The notes beneath the pieces are model-generated. The model was not told the origin of the DNA and made no database searches. It worked only from the letters and a program-made list of their open reading frames with translations. Of a stretch of 64,000 nucleotides of DNA, positions 45,201 to 56,879 are shown in pieces. Position numbers and translations under genes: made by a program. Positions within the stretch are counted from its first letter, which is position 1. Every line of letters starts with the position of its first letter. Source of the DNA: Owenia fusiformis (Eukaryota > Annelida > Polychaeta > Sabellida > Oweniidae); NCBI GenBank assembly GCA_903813345.2, contig CAIIXF020000005.1, positions 17,609,375 to 17,673,374 on the forward strand, in the 5' to 3' direction.

Positions 45201-48200
45201 AATTATTAACTTAAAACATGTTTGCAGATGGCTCAATACTTTTTGAAAAATGAACCATCATTTACAAATGTCATGTTATCGCTTGACATGTTCTTAACTA
45301 TTTCAAATAAACAAGAAACTCCATATTATGAAGCTGAAATTTTGAGTCTCACATAGCTTGAAAAAATCTAACCTAGTATACAGCTGGACAGATCATGTAC
45401 AGGACAATTTTAATTCAAATGTGTAAGTTTAATGAAATCTTGGTCACTATGTCTCACAACTTTAGACGATATAACATCAAGGTGAAGTTTTTGATTCATT
45501 AAAAAGGTCTGTGTCTAAAAAAGGACCATTGCTTATTGATCACCCCTCGTATATTTTCAGACAATCATGTACATTCAATTCATTCAAAGGGTCTGTGTAA
45601 AGAAGTGTCTATTACATGTATATTGATCACCCATTGTATGTTTTCTGACAAACAATTATATTAAGTTTATGCATTCTTACACAAATATCTTGTACAATTA
45701 ATTATATATTTTCAGGATCTAGAAGACCTTTCAGATCTAAAAGAGGAAGATGCAGTTGTATTCTTCATCAAAGTTCCGCCTCCTGGCAACCATGATACAA
45801 CACAAAATTGTGACTCGCAAACAGCATTAACAACATCTGACATTCAACCTTCTACCTCACAAACTGGCTTATACGGCAACGAGAGCCCGAACTCTTTTAG
45901 TACTTTGAACCTATTTCAGCAGCTCTGTGACTTAGGATATATCAGTATGCTTCCAAAAGAGGAAGAAAAACGACGACCGATAAGTTATGACTACAGAACA
46001 GGGTTAAAATTAGATAGTGAACTAGTTGAAAAGTTTGAAAGTTGTCACTTGTTAGTTGATTTCACAAGACAATGTTTGAAATCCAATTTAGCCCAGGTGG
46101 CTGCGAGACTTAATTACATACATGAACGATGCCTAAAAATGTTTATCTATACTGCATTTGATATGGCAAGAGACATGCTTATAACGCCTCAAAGACTGAA
46201 ATTTGCCCGAGATAAAGAGAGTGAACTGTACCAATCATTGATGGATATAGCACTTAAGAAGCAAGATGAAATGAAAACATTGATAGCTGATACCATCACT
46301 GCTATGAAGGAGACTCTCATTGAGAAGGCTTGTCTCTATGACTTTATAGGTAGGAATGTATGCCTTAATATTAAAGTGATTTGGGCACCTGTTGGGGCAT
46401 TTTGGCTGAATTTGGATTAATTTAAGATTCTTGAATCTTTAGGTTACATTTTTTTAAGTTATGACATTGAGTCAGTGTTGTAGGGAATGGAGATAGCCAG
46501 TGGCAGTGAGCCTTGATTGGTCCGCAATATAATTGAACAAACTTTGCTCTAATGAATGATTATTGCCGGGATTATTGATTAAAGGTCAAAATCCAGCTGC
46601 CCACTCAAAACAGCATTCACTGGTTTTGAAATTTTTTTAAGTGGTCAGTAGTGTTTATTTTATTTTGAAACTGATCAAAGGCATGTATAACTACCTTAAG
46701 GGTATATCAATCAGTTAGTTGAAACACAAAGCTTCTTTTCTTTCCATAATGATTTTTCATTGAATATTTTAATCCTCTCTGTATTGTGAACAGGATAACC
46801 TTATTTGATAAATCTTGTGTATTATTTTTTCAAGGTGTAAAAATGACAGAATCATGTGAAGTGAAAACATCACGTGATTTGAAGATTTGTACAGGGCAGA
46901 TACAAGAGTTGATTCTTAACAGTCTGAATTGCGCTATTGCTGCCAAACTAGTGGAATCTATTGATATTTTGAGAGACAGCTACACAGGTTGGTCAGTTAT
47001 GTATAATAAGTATAGACTCCAAAGTTTGGTCCCATTTTTTAAAGACTCATAAATGTACGATGGGTGCAAATTATTATCACATTGCAAAATTAGAAAATCC
47101 CCACAGAGTTTGTTAAAAATGTTGTTTGTGATACAAAAGGAGTTGAGGACTATGACAATGCTAAAGAGTTTAAGTCACAGAGAGAGGTATGTTTTGAGAC
47201 AGACAGACAATATACCATTATAACCATATGTCGCACATATTTTAATAGGCACTCTAACCAGATGTCTTGAAAGCCTAGAAAGAGACAACAGTGAGAATTC
47301 AGAGCCATCTGCAACCACTGAAGCCTTGAAGCAGATTCTTAATACAGCTTACCAGGTGGAGATCACATTTAGGACTAGCTCTTCTGTTGTAAGAGTCCTA
47401 CTGGAGAAGATGAAACAGGTACTTGTATACAGGGTGTCAAAAGAATGGTGGCAAACGGAAGGAGGGTCTGTACAAATTTACCAGGTGTCACCAGGATATC
47501 AAATTTTTGTCTTTTTCTACTTTAAAAAATGATGAGTTGAAATTTCTTTATAATGATATTACCTTTTAATAGTGACCACTCCTGGTCAACTCTTAAATCT
47601 CACATTCTCTAACCCAGAAATCAGAAACAACTGGCTTTTACAATACCACGGTCTTAATTCAATCCCATAATAAAGACAAAGGCAGCAAATCCATGAAGTA
47701 ATTATTTAATTCTATATATCCAAATTTTAGATTATAAAAACTATGCCATGGAAGACCACAACTAGGATAGACACTCATTGGAAACAGAAGGTGGCAGATG
47801 ACATGTTAAACAGTCTAAGTTCTGCCAGGTAAGATTTGAGCATCATATTTTTATGAAATTATAACACTCATCTACTGTACTTTTCTGTACTTCATGTACT
47901 TGAAATTGTTTCAGTAATCTACATTACAAAGAAAATGCATTTGAAACTTGTCTCAATCAAAATTTTTTGAATTCTAAAATTATAACTGATTTATTCAAAA
48001 TTGTCTCTGTGTTAAAATTGGATAACCTTATATATGTATACATGTACATATATGGACTTTCATTCCTTTATTTCAGACTTGCTAAAAGTATATGCTCCCA
48101 GATCAAAGAGAGGCTAAAAAACTCCCATGATGCATTTTCATCATCGTTGAAGCAACTGGAAGCAAAGCATTCTGGGAGATTAGAAAAAACTGAAGAATCA

Positions 48201-51200
48201 CGACTCAAAGTGCGTAAGGTCCATGCTCCTAAAGTGGCGAGACTTGCTCTGGAAAGTACCTCTCTCAGAGATATTATACTCTATGGTGAGTAAATACTTG
48301 TGCCAACTGTAGTAGTGGGTCTCTGAATTTCTTGTACTTCATTGCCCATGCAGCATTTAAGAATGCATGGAGGAACAAGTTAATTGTCATGAATGATGAA
48401 ACTTTAAAAAGAGAGGTAAAATAAGAGGGCAAAGTTGTAAATTTATTTTGATTTTTGACTCAATCATGAGTCTATGGAATCGCCCACTTGTATAAGTGGG
48501 TGCTGCTATTCAAAATTCAAATTGGCACTCAGACCAGCCAAAAGTGTTTGATTGGTAGCTGTTTCAAGTTTTTATAGCATGGAACTCAATGATAAATTAA
48601 AAATGGCACCAAAATAGTGTGCATATATAACAAATGCTATTGAAATTTGTATTTTAGGAATGCCAGACATGGGAAGAGAGGTAGGAAGGGGTCAGTACGG
48701 AGTGGTCTATTCCTGTGAGAGATGGGCTGGATATTCACCATGTGCAGTCAAATCTGTAGTTCCTCCTGATGACAAACATTGGAATGATCTTGCACTGGAG
48801 TTCTACTACACAAAGTATGAACAAATCATTTTTTGCATGCTGGGTAAATTGTAAGGTGGTCATTTTGGATTTCAATATGTAGGAATTGTGTCTTGTGGTT
48901 TCTGCAAACAGATCTAACTGATAAGCTCCTAAGCTGCCAACAGCCTGAGCGTTGCATAAAAACATGTATATTAAACCCAATAGGGTTAGTAAAGTAATCA
49001 TAAGTTCAGATTCTGTTAAATGAAAACATTTTTTATTTAGTGTACATACATTTTTACACAGAGTGTTTCATAATGGCCATCATCGACCATCAATCTGAGA
49101 TGGCATACCCCCATGTGTATGAAAGCTTGTTCATTTGTATGTAGTGCCATTTTGACATTTACAGACATGTACCAGACCATGAGAGAATTGTTGCATTGAA
49201 AGGTTCTGTGATTGACTACAGTTATGGTGGGGGCACCTCACCTGCTGTGTTACTTATAATGGAGCGGATGCAGAGAGATCTCTACGGAGCTATCAAAACA
49301 GGACTGGATTGGTGTGGAAGGTATGGACATTAGCTCTTACGAGGTCAATTTGTTCTTTGTTAGTTACAAGTGGTTGTCTGTCATAGGTTTTCTTCTATTT
49401 CTTTGTACATGTAGTACCATTACAAATTATTGTAAATTAATTTGTACTTACTTTCAAATTTCCACTCTTTTTAAAATGATTTTTAACAGGACTGCTAAAA
49501 TCGTATGCCAACTACTGTATATTTATTTGCAGGCTCCAAGTGGCCATAGATGTAATAGAAGGAATGAGGTTCCTACACAGCCAAGGTCTCGTGCACAGGG
49601 ATATCAAACTAAAGAATGTCCTGGTATAAATCTTTGAATATTACAGTATATTTCGCAAAGATTAAGAATGTCCTTGTATAAGTCTTTGAACATTATTACA
49701 GTATGTTTTGCAAAGATTGAAATAGTCAATTTTATGACATTTGAATTATGCGACAAAACAGCACATGGTCTAACAAGATCTTAAATATAAATTAGTTTTC
49801 CAATAAAATATTTTATAACTACTATGTAATATTGAAAATTATAATTCAATTTTAAAACACTTACTTGATATTTAAATAATACATAAAGTTGCCATTGAAA
49901 ATTTGTGTATCATTGGAAATATTCATGTTAATGATCAGGCGAATTCTTATTGTGAATTGATCTATTGTTCAGCTTAGCATTTTTTACTTGTGTACCTTTA
50001 TAACTAAACATGCTGCAATTCTCTGCAAGTGTATTAGGTTACTACAAACAAAAAGAAATCACATAAATATTTTGTAAATAAATATCTGCTATTATCTGCT
50101 TATAGCTTGACAGGAGAAATCGCGGGAAATTGACAGATTTGGGATTCTGCAAGCCCGAGGCCATGATGAGCGGCAGTATAGTAGGGACACCTATACACAT
50201 GGCACCAGAACTATTCAGTGGCAAATATGATAACAGCGTTGATGTCTATGCATTTGGGATATTATTTTGGTATGTCTGTGCTGGACATTGTCGGTTGCCC
50301 TACGCTTTTGAACAATGCACAAGTAAAGATCAATTATGGACACACGTCAAGAAAGGTAATTATTTGTTTCTGTAAAATCTTTGTATGTTCATCAGTCTTT
50401 TATTTCCATAAACTTTTTGTAAATGCCCTTTAGAGGTCTTGGAATTTTGTTGTCCGATTTTGTATTGCATATTTGTTAGAAAAAATAGTTTTGTCCAGTG
50501 GATTGTTTTATTATGTCACCACTACAAGTTTTGACATACTATTTTTATTTTACATCTTATCAGCCTAAAAACGTGGGTATGATCGATTTGTGTCCGATTT
50601 TTTTAGGGCCGTGAGTCAGATCAGGTTTAATAATGACAGTCAATGAGTGAGGATGTTGACCATAAATAAGCCAATATTAATTGCCCAATATCATTTAATT
50701 CCTTAGACTATGGTCATTGAGATTTATCAGCTCACAAGAGGGTATAATTACAGTCACCAAGCCTTAAAGGAACATTCCTTGCCAGACTATTTCTCTGCTG
50801 ATATGGTAGCTACAACCATATATATACTTTACATATTTAGCAAAACACGGGAAAATATTTTCATATGGTCAATATTGATCATTTAAAAATGTAGTATTCA
50901 TTCCCAGTAAGCTGCCATCTTTTCAGATTTCTTTCAGGAAGTGATGTCATTGACTCTCACCTGTTATAACCTTGTCTATTACAGTATAGGAAAGAAGTAC
51001 AAAATCACTTCTACACAAGAAGACCTTATCTTCTGTGTAAAAATATTTTCAGGAGTTGTCAACTTAGAACTAAAGAAGAGATCATCAAAAGGATTTTAAT
51101 CAGACCAAATTGAAAAAAATACTCAGCTGGTTTAGTAATTCTAATAGCTCCTTACCTAATGTTATAAGCAAAGTTGAGAGTCGATGACATCACTTCCTGA

Positions 51201-51676
51201 GTGAAATTTTAAAAGATGGCAGCCTACTGGAATTGAGCACTACATTTTTAAGTGATCAAAATTGACCATTTCAAAACATTTTTCTGTTTTTTGATAAACT
51301 TGCAAAGTATGTATATGGTTATAGCTACCATATTAGGAGAGAGATGGTCTGGCAAGGAATACACCTTTAAGGGTATCTTACCTGTCTTGTATACATACAA
51401 CATATATATTGTATACATATACTACAATATGGTTTAAAAAATTATTTTCCAGGTGTACGACCAGAACGTCTTCCACAGTTCGATGAGGAATGCTGGGAAT
51501 TGATGAATTCTTGCTGGGCAGGGGATGCTGGGAAGCGACCTCTTTTAGGAAATGTCCAACCTCAACTGTACACAATTCTAGAACGCTATAGGGGAGCACC
51601 ACCCTCTCAGTTTGAGAAAATTCGCAATAAAAGTCGGTCACCCAGTAAACAAAGGTTAAAACCGACAGAATTTTGA
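36288..51676 (+). CDS. DSTYK: Dual serine/threonine and tyrosine protein kinase
   Basis: Complete gene; exons 36288-36414, 39696-40213, 45716-46349, 46835-46987, 47249-47418, 47731-47828, 48077-48285, 48658-48814, 49165-49320, 49533-49623, 50106-50355, 51453-51676. The joined frame is 928 codons; human DSTYK is 929. The large N-terminal region contains a nucleotide-site-like [11 protein letters not shown] and helical segments ([41 protein letters not shown]). The kinase domain starts near residue 635: glycine loop GRGQYGVVY, catalytic lysine in [14 protein letters not shown], then DLGF in place of DFG as in vertebrate [14 protein letters not shown], and [11 protein letters not shown]. In vertebrates DSTYK is cytosolic and vesicle-associated, affects FGF/ERK signalling and cell death. 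Start: first of two adjacent ATGs. Intron 2 (5.5 kb) carries several repeats. The C-terminal tail is a little divergent from what I recall. Confidence 0.96.
37960..38770 (+). repeat. R1 repeat copy split by a 120-base tandem array
   Basis: R1 left blocks at 37960-38040 and right blocks at 38700-38770 (AGCATCTGTAACAAATGG) bracket about four tandem units of 115-135 bases at 38085-38515. Each unit has TCAAAATCATCT, AGTTCAAATCTGACTT and, in most, CTTCTCAAGGTCAAAAAGG. The last motif holds TCAAGGTCA, the shape of an orphan nuclear receptor half-site, though it may be chance. DSTYK intron 1. Confidence 0.7.
39010..39115. repeat. Short tandem repeat, DSTYK intron 1
   Basis: Four degenerate copies of a unit around TTCTATTGTTCACTCAT (period about 27). 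No further feature. Confidence 0.65.
39350..39527. mobile_element. pogo/Tigger-like MITE, intact ends
   Basis: 178 bases, ends CAGTAAAACCTGTGTTAGTG and TATACACAGGTTTTACTG, flanked by TA on both sides. Internally repeats GTGAACACCTC-like segments. Located about 170 bases upstream of DSTYK exon 2. The best-preserved copy of this family in the window. Confidence 0.85.
41040..41215 (+). repeat. Dispersed repeat family R1, copy in DSTYK intron 2
   Basis: Near-complete: TGTCACCACCACAAGTGATG, GGCAGTTGGCGGTCAGTGG, GGCATCTGTAACAAATGGC, TTTTGCATGTTAATGCC in the family order. With the copy at 478-640 it defines a consensus of about 170 bases. Confidence 0.7.
41690..42145. mobile_element. Two degraded pogo-like MITEs
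   Basis: 41690-41840 begins GTGAAACTTGTATATCTGAA and ends CAGATGAGATAGGTTTTAAT; 41997-42140 begins GGAAAACCTGTATATTTGAA and ends GGCACTCAGATTAGATG. Both carry GGTCCCAGTGG or CAGCCCCAGTGG near the right end, as the 44183 copy does in inverse position. Ends are worn. Confidence 0.5.
42500..43190. other. CpG-rich patch inside DSTYK intron 2
   Basis: In CpG-poor, AT-rich surroundings this stretch has dense CpG (for example GTCGCCGGTAATAGACCG, AACCGCGG, GCGGGACGTCC). It also holds AAATGGCGG (YY1-like) at about 42990 and ATTGGTGG (inverted CCAAT) at 43081. Open frames on the plus strand match no known family. It could be an internal promoter or first exon, or a young insertion; neither is proven. 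Confidence 0.45.
44183..44275 (+). mobile_element. Left end of a pogo-like element
   Basis: CAGTAAAACCTGTCTAATCTG follows TA, then GAACGCCCATGGGACCAGCC. No matching right end was recognised nearby, so it is truncated or its partner is worn. It abuts a copy of the TTATACTCAAATGAAA repeat. Confidence 0.5.
45490..45665. repeat. Tandem duplication before DSTYK exon 3
   Basis: Two copies of about 85-100 bases share GGTCTGTGT, TATTGATCACCC and GTATnTTTTC-GACAA blocks. The second copy ends about 55 bases upstream of the exon 3 acceptor, so the duplication may have copied branch-site and acceptor-like sequence. Confidence 0.6.
49611..49725 (+). repeat. Tandem duplication of DSTYK exon 10 donor region
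   Basis: AAGAATGTCCTGGTATAAAT at the exon 10 end (donor after 49623) recurs as AAGAATGTCCTTGTATAAGT at about 49665. The intervening AATATTACAGTATATTTCGC is likewise copied. The unit is about 53 bases, two copies. The second donor-like site reads TTGTATAAG. Confidence 0.85.
50764..51370. mobile_element. TTAA-flanked MITE with about 230-base inverted arms
   Basis: Ends TTAAAGGAACATTCCTTGCC and GGCAAGGAATACACCTTTAA; TTAA on both sides is the piggyBac-type target. The arms run from ATGGTAGCTACAACCATAT (right: ATGGTTATAGCTACCAT) through CAGGAAGTGATGTCATTGAC (right: GTCGATGACATCACTTCCTG). 607 bases, non-coding, in DSTYK intron 11. The RNA would form a long hairpin between exons 11 and 12. Confidence 0.85.
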
Positions 51677-53324
51677 CATGTACAGGGAGTAGGCAACTAT
51701 TATGATGTGGAGGTGGATTTGAGCGGATCAGTCAGATTTTAAAACAGATATATCTGTAATTTATATTATGTATGGGTTCTGTAGATATAGATATTATTGA
51801 GAAAGTGAGATACTTAAGGTGCCAATTGACTCAGAACTTCTTTACCTCTGAGGGACTGGATCAAAATATCAATATTTTAACAAAATGAATTTAATTAAGT
51901 CTTCGATAACCCTCCCCTGTTCATTAAATCTTATAGCAGTGATCTCCCCAGCATTAAAGCAAGTAGGCGCAGCACCCACCTTTGATTTAAAAAAACAGGC
52001 TTGCACCCACCTGAAAATCCATTTGCACTCCCTTGAAAATGAGAAAACCATGAAATATGGGCATATTTTGACCAATTTTGGTCTGAATGAGAATTTTGCA
52101 CCCACTTGAGAAAACATCCTGTGGAGAACACTGTAAAGAATATTGAAGTTGTTAACTCCTATTTAATGTTCCGTGATATTTCAATAATAAATTCTGTTTT
52201 TTACCCCCACTCCTCTCTTGCATAATTATTTATTATAAAAATCACACATTGGTATTTGAGCCAGTCCCTAAGTTGTACAGCAGTTATCATCAAAATTGTT
52301 ATTATCTCAGCTTATAAAACAGGTAGGGAGATGAAATGTCATTTATTAAAACAATTTAATTGAAAAAATGGATCATAAATAAATGAAATTATTCTTTTGA
52401 AGATTGTAATGCTATACATATTAGCTGCAAATCCATGAACTGCATTCTCAGTTTTATTATACCGTTGCCTTTGAAGAAGTTTGGTAATGACCACATATTT
52501 TTCTTTGCTTAGTTGGGTAATATTTTCAAAATGTTCCCCATTGTTTATGATTTCAAAAGCATGTTCCCTTGACAATGAGAACTTCAGAAATCCAAAACGC
52601 CAACAATCAAAAAAATGAAATACCAAAAATAATGAAATTCCAAGTTTGTCTTTTACTAGAATATTTTGATGCATTATTTGGTTCAAAGTTTTCAATTAAA
52701 AAACGACCTCTCCCTCCATAAATGTTCTTCAGCTGCATTTCAGTCAGACTTCAGTGGTGCCAGAGGCAATATACTACACTAGTATACTTTATTTCAACTT
52801 AATTGAATTATTTGCCATGTTTTGATAGATTTGGGCCAGATTCTTTTGTAGTACTGTCAGTTAGCTCAACAATAATTTTTCAAGATGAGCCACCATATAA
52901 AATTTCTAAAAATGACCAACCTTAAACCTTCAGAATGTTCTTTATACAAAGGTGTACCTGCTTTCCTGTACTTATCTGAAACTACTACAAAATGATCTGG
53001 CTGGAATCTGTGTTTTGAGAATTTAATGTAAAATTGGGATCTTTCAGACCGTAGGACAAATATACAATAGATATCTTGTAGATATTTTCATACATCAGTA
53101 AAGCTTTGAATTGATATCTTCTTACTCTTACTCATTTGCTAACATGCCAAAATGAGTAAAATTTCATTATGTTTACCTTGGGAGTACCTCAGAGGTTTAT
53201 AAGCTTAAAATTCAATCCCAAATAGTAAAAGGAATTTATAGAATCCAAGCATGAACTATACTTATTATTAAGCTTGTGTGATGAATTTGCATTTTCCAAC
53301 ATCTTTAGCATTGGTATGCAATAT

Positions 53325-53455
53325 ATCCAACCCTGATGTTAAAGGTGTCTATGCAATTCTTTTATTAAGGGTGTTCATGTTATCCTTTTGTTAAAGATGT
53401 TAATGCAATCCTTATGTCAAAAGTTTGTATGCAATTCCTATGTTAAAAATTTGAA
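53325..53455. repeat. Short tandem repeat
   Basis: Four degenerate units of about 32 bases around TATGCAATTCTTTTATTAA and GTTAAAGATGTTAATGCAAT. Confidence 0.6.
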
Positions 53456-54632
53456 CTAATGACCAAGAATACTCATTCTACCTGGGCTCCTTTGAGTACC
53501 AGTAAATAAAACTAGATCAATTCACAAAGTGTACCTGAATTTATTAAATCAATAGACTTGTCTTTATAAAATGTAGGTTGAAAAGATTACTTAAATCACA
53601 ATATTACCAGAAATTGCAAAAGCAATTCTTTACAGTGAATTGTACACACAATGTAGTAGCGCATGTACAATCTTTGAGATATGAGACATAAAATAAGTCC
53701 TATGTTCATTATATACAAGTGTATAATTACTATTACTGCTCAGCTCTGACTTAAAAATGCTTAATCTATGATGTGTATATTTTCTTGGAAATTCATATCT
53801 GAGATTCTTCTAATGATGTCCAATTGAACATAAGTGCCCATGGGCACTAAACTGAAAGCTTTTGATTTCATATATGTACTTCCCATATTCAACACTCATC
53901 TATTACTATGTTAACAATAAAAACAATTATGGTTTTGAAATAATGTTGCAGGAGATCATGTATTGGAGTTTCTTACTAATACTCTCGCTGAATGTTTATT
54001 TCCCATGGGTGTTTATTTGAGTCTTTTCAAAAAAACACAAATGGGCTTTAAAAAGGGTGCTGAAAATGATGTACCCTTTTTTCAATGGGCATATAAACAT
54101 GAAACTCTCTTAGCCCATTCTGTACTGAAACATTTTTTCACAAGAAAATCATTTAGAGGGGAAGAGCATTTATTTGTACCCTCCATGTAAATCCAGGATG
54201 TCATTATGAGAGTCTCAGGTATAAGTATTCTGGACACTTCATGAATTTATAATTATGTCTACTCCCGCTTATCCGAAGAATAAAATGTTTTTATATCAGT
54301 AATATTTGTTTGTAGATGTGACGAATATCTTTCCATGTGTGCACTGCCTTTAAAAGGTGTTGTGATGTTATAAGTAAAATGTCTGGGTTTCTTTGCCAGC
54401 ACATTGTATCAATGATATTTCACGTTTTCATGAATGAAATATTTTGTTTTTCCAGTCATTTTTACCAGTGATTTGTATAAATATTCAATTTATTATGTTA
54501 ACAGAAAAGAGATAGATGTGGCTAAACTAATAAAGCACTTGTTAACAGCTTTTATTTGGTGTATAACAATTCAGTCTTTCATTAGTTACTCATGAAATCT
54601 GACCCAAATCAATCTAGAGTTCAGACCCTAGT

Positions 54633-54953
54633 TAAAGGCAGAATCAGATCTAAAGGGAGTGACAAAGTTGCAAGCAATATCGACCAATGTATTCCTTACA
54701 AGCTCAAATATAATATCTCCCAAAAGATCTGTGATATGTTATCGATTGGTGAAGTTGTTTAAGATTCAAAGTGCAAAAATTTGGGAAAAATAGTTAAATT
54801 CTCCCAAATACTAAGAATGGTAACCATTCTTGTAGACAAATGATTTCATTATAATGTAAGAAATAATGATATGAGCCAAAAATATTCTAAATTTGAAACA
54901 ATTTTCGTCAAGGTGAAGCAGCAAAGTAATTGCTAGATCTGATTCTGCCTTTA
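54633..54953. mobile_element. MITE with exact 19-base inverted ends
   Basis: TAAAGGCAGAATCAGATCT at the left is exactly matched by AGATCTGATTCTGCCTTTA at the right; about 320 bases, non-coding. Internal AATACTAAGAATGGT-type sequence has no known relation. Confidence 0.75.
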
Positions 54954-55110
54954 AGTCACATTTCAGATACTATATGTTTAAGTTTATTCATGTCGTATGG
55001 AGGGGAAAAATGATTTTTTTTAAGATTCAACAACTTTTTAGGACATATTTTGATGTTTGGTGTTTTGATGTTTGCCCACTTAGGCTTCTGAATAATTCTA
55101 GGATTATAAG

Positions 55111-55328
55111 TTATTGAATGATTTGAAGTGCAATACAGGATATATTCTGTTCGAGAAATTTTGTATTGAAACGAGACAGAATATATCCTGTATTGCACTT
55201 CAAATCATTCAATAACGTTTTTATCGTGTGCTCATCTGTATTGCTACTGAGATTGTCCCCTCCGTACCAATATTTTCTGTATTGCGACGAAGATGATCAA
55301 CGGGGACAATCTCAGTAGCAATACAGAT
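55111..55328. repeat. Two adjacent perfect hairpins
   Basis: First: 40-base arms 55111-55150 and 55176-55215, exact, loop 25. Second: 27-base arms 55234-55260 and 55302-55328, exact, loop 41. Both stems contain TGTATTGC-type sequence. Perfect matching implies recent origin or gene-conversion-like repair. Confidence 0.9.
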
Positions 55329-56466
55329 TGGTACAGCACAAGAACTGACAAATCAGAGGGCTTCATTTTACAGATCATACGATAATAGGATTTATCATTT
55401 GATAAATATCTAATGGACTCAAATGCATAAATAAAGAATTATCTTAAGTATTTCAATGAGTACTACTTAAGTAGAAAGTTGCTGTTAGCATATGAAATAA
55501 TTAGGTCGGGTGAAGTTTTAGCTACATGTAAACATATAAACCGATAATTTTTTATGAGACACTAACGCCCACCAGATTGTGCATACCTATTGAGGTTCCA
55601 GGAAGATCTGCTTGCAGCCTAATCAAAAATAATTCTTAAAAATACCTGCTAATTGAAAAAGGATTCAAGGAACCTTAAATAGGTATGAGATACATCTGTT
55701 ATGTATACTGGTTTTAGATACATGGTTTATTCAATCATGAAACACACTTCTCCCAGGTCTCCCAGGATAAACCCTGTATCTAAATAAAATAGTACATAAC
55801 CCTCAATATATAAATAAAATAAAAAAGTCATTGATTTATGTATGTACATATGACTATTTATTGATCTTTCAATAATAAACTATAACAACATTTCCTGTGA
55901 TGAATCACGCAATGTAAGCAAATTTAACATTAAAATGTATTTGCAAATACAATAAATTATAGAAGTAAATACAATTTAACACTATGACAAAATCAATTGA
56001 GAAATATAGTGGTTTGATATAAACATCTGAAAATTGTGGTATCACAATTTGATCAAATTGATGTATTGAAGTCACTAATCATGTTGTGAATATTTTGTAT
56101 TGAATAATAAATTAATAATAACTAGTGGTAAAGCCAATTTTATTTGTTGTTTATTGATGCAATATTAAGATTTATATTAAGCCTTAAATGTCTTATATTG
56201 AATGTTTTCCCACAAATACCTGTGTATCTTTGAATATCCAGGCCATATGAATTAAAAAAACTCTTGAAATATATTTTGTTGCATTTTGTTGAAGAGAAAA
56301 CTAATATTGTCTTATTCTCAGCTCCAGGAGCACATGAGTTCACTTGGTGCTATGGCAAATATTGCTAATATAAAACAGTAAATATAACACAATTCAATCT
56401 AAAGAATCTATGCTAGGCTACACAATGGCATGATAACAACATTTAAATATGAAACTAAATCCCATG

Positions 56467-56562
56467 AGGGTGGGTCATAAAATGGGACACTGATCATTAA
56501 GGACCAAATGGATGAACCATGTGTAACATATGTATTTGAGTGTCCCATTTTTGGCCCACCCT
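56467..56562. mobile_element. 96-base mariner-type mini-MITE
   Basis: Ends AGGGTGGGTCATAAAATGGG and CCCATTTTTGGCCCACCCT pair over about 24 bases with two mismatches, followed by GTA. Extremely short, with almost no internal sequence. Confidence 0.75.
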
Positions 56563-56879
56563 GTATTAAAAATATTTTGAGATGTTACATTACATATTCA
56601 GCATTCATGCATGTAACAAGCTTGTCAGGTTATCTCCAATTAATCCAAGTTTTGCAAATATTCTCCGAAAAGTGGATACATGTAGTTATCGTTTTCCCAA
56701 GGTCCATATTTTGTCCGATGTACAGCATATTAAAATTCAATGACCGTTGTTCTTATCAATCCAAATCCTTTGGCAACACAGAGAATATATGCAGTTTAAA
56801 TTCCTCCTATAAATCTCGAAATAAATAAAATCCTAAAGTTATACATCATATTTCTAAAATTTCCTAAGGGACACTCCTT

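Larger units (their letters stand above)
51677..56879. other. Convergent spacer, DSTYK / NDUFA12
   Basis: DSTYK 3' untranslated region and non-coding DNA. Contains a C-rich dispersed repeat (51900-52135, with CACCCACCTTTGA and TGCACCCACTTGAG), a short tandem repeat (53325-53455), a MITE (54633-54953), twin hairpins (55111-55328) and a small MITE (56467-56562). The 118-codon minus-strand frame at 52339-52695 shows no recognised domain. No gene is called. Confidence 0.65.

Noticed and set aside
52339-52695. 118-codon minus-strand open frame
   Set aside because: Rich in Ile, Phe and Asn as expected from AT-rich DNA, no motif, no exon partners in the spacer.
55111-55328. Bacterial-style terminators or miRNA genes
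   Set aside because: Context is an animal spacer; perfect symmetric stems fit foldback DNA better than a pre-miRNA, and no small-RNA evidence is available.
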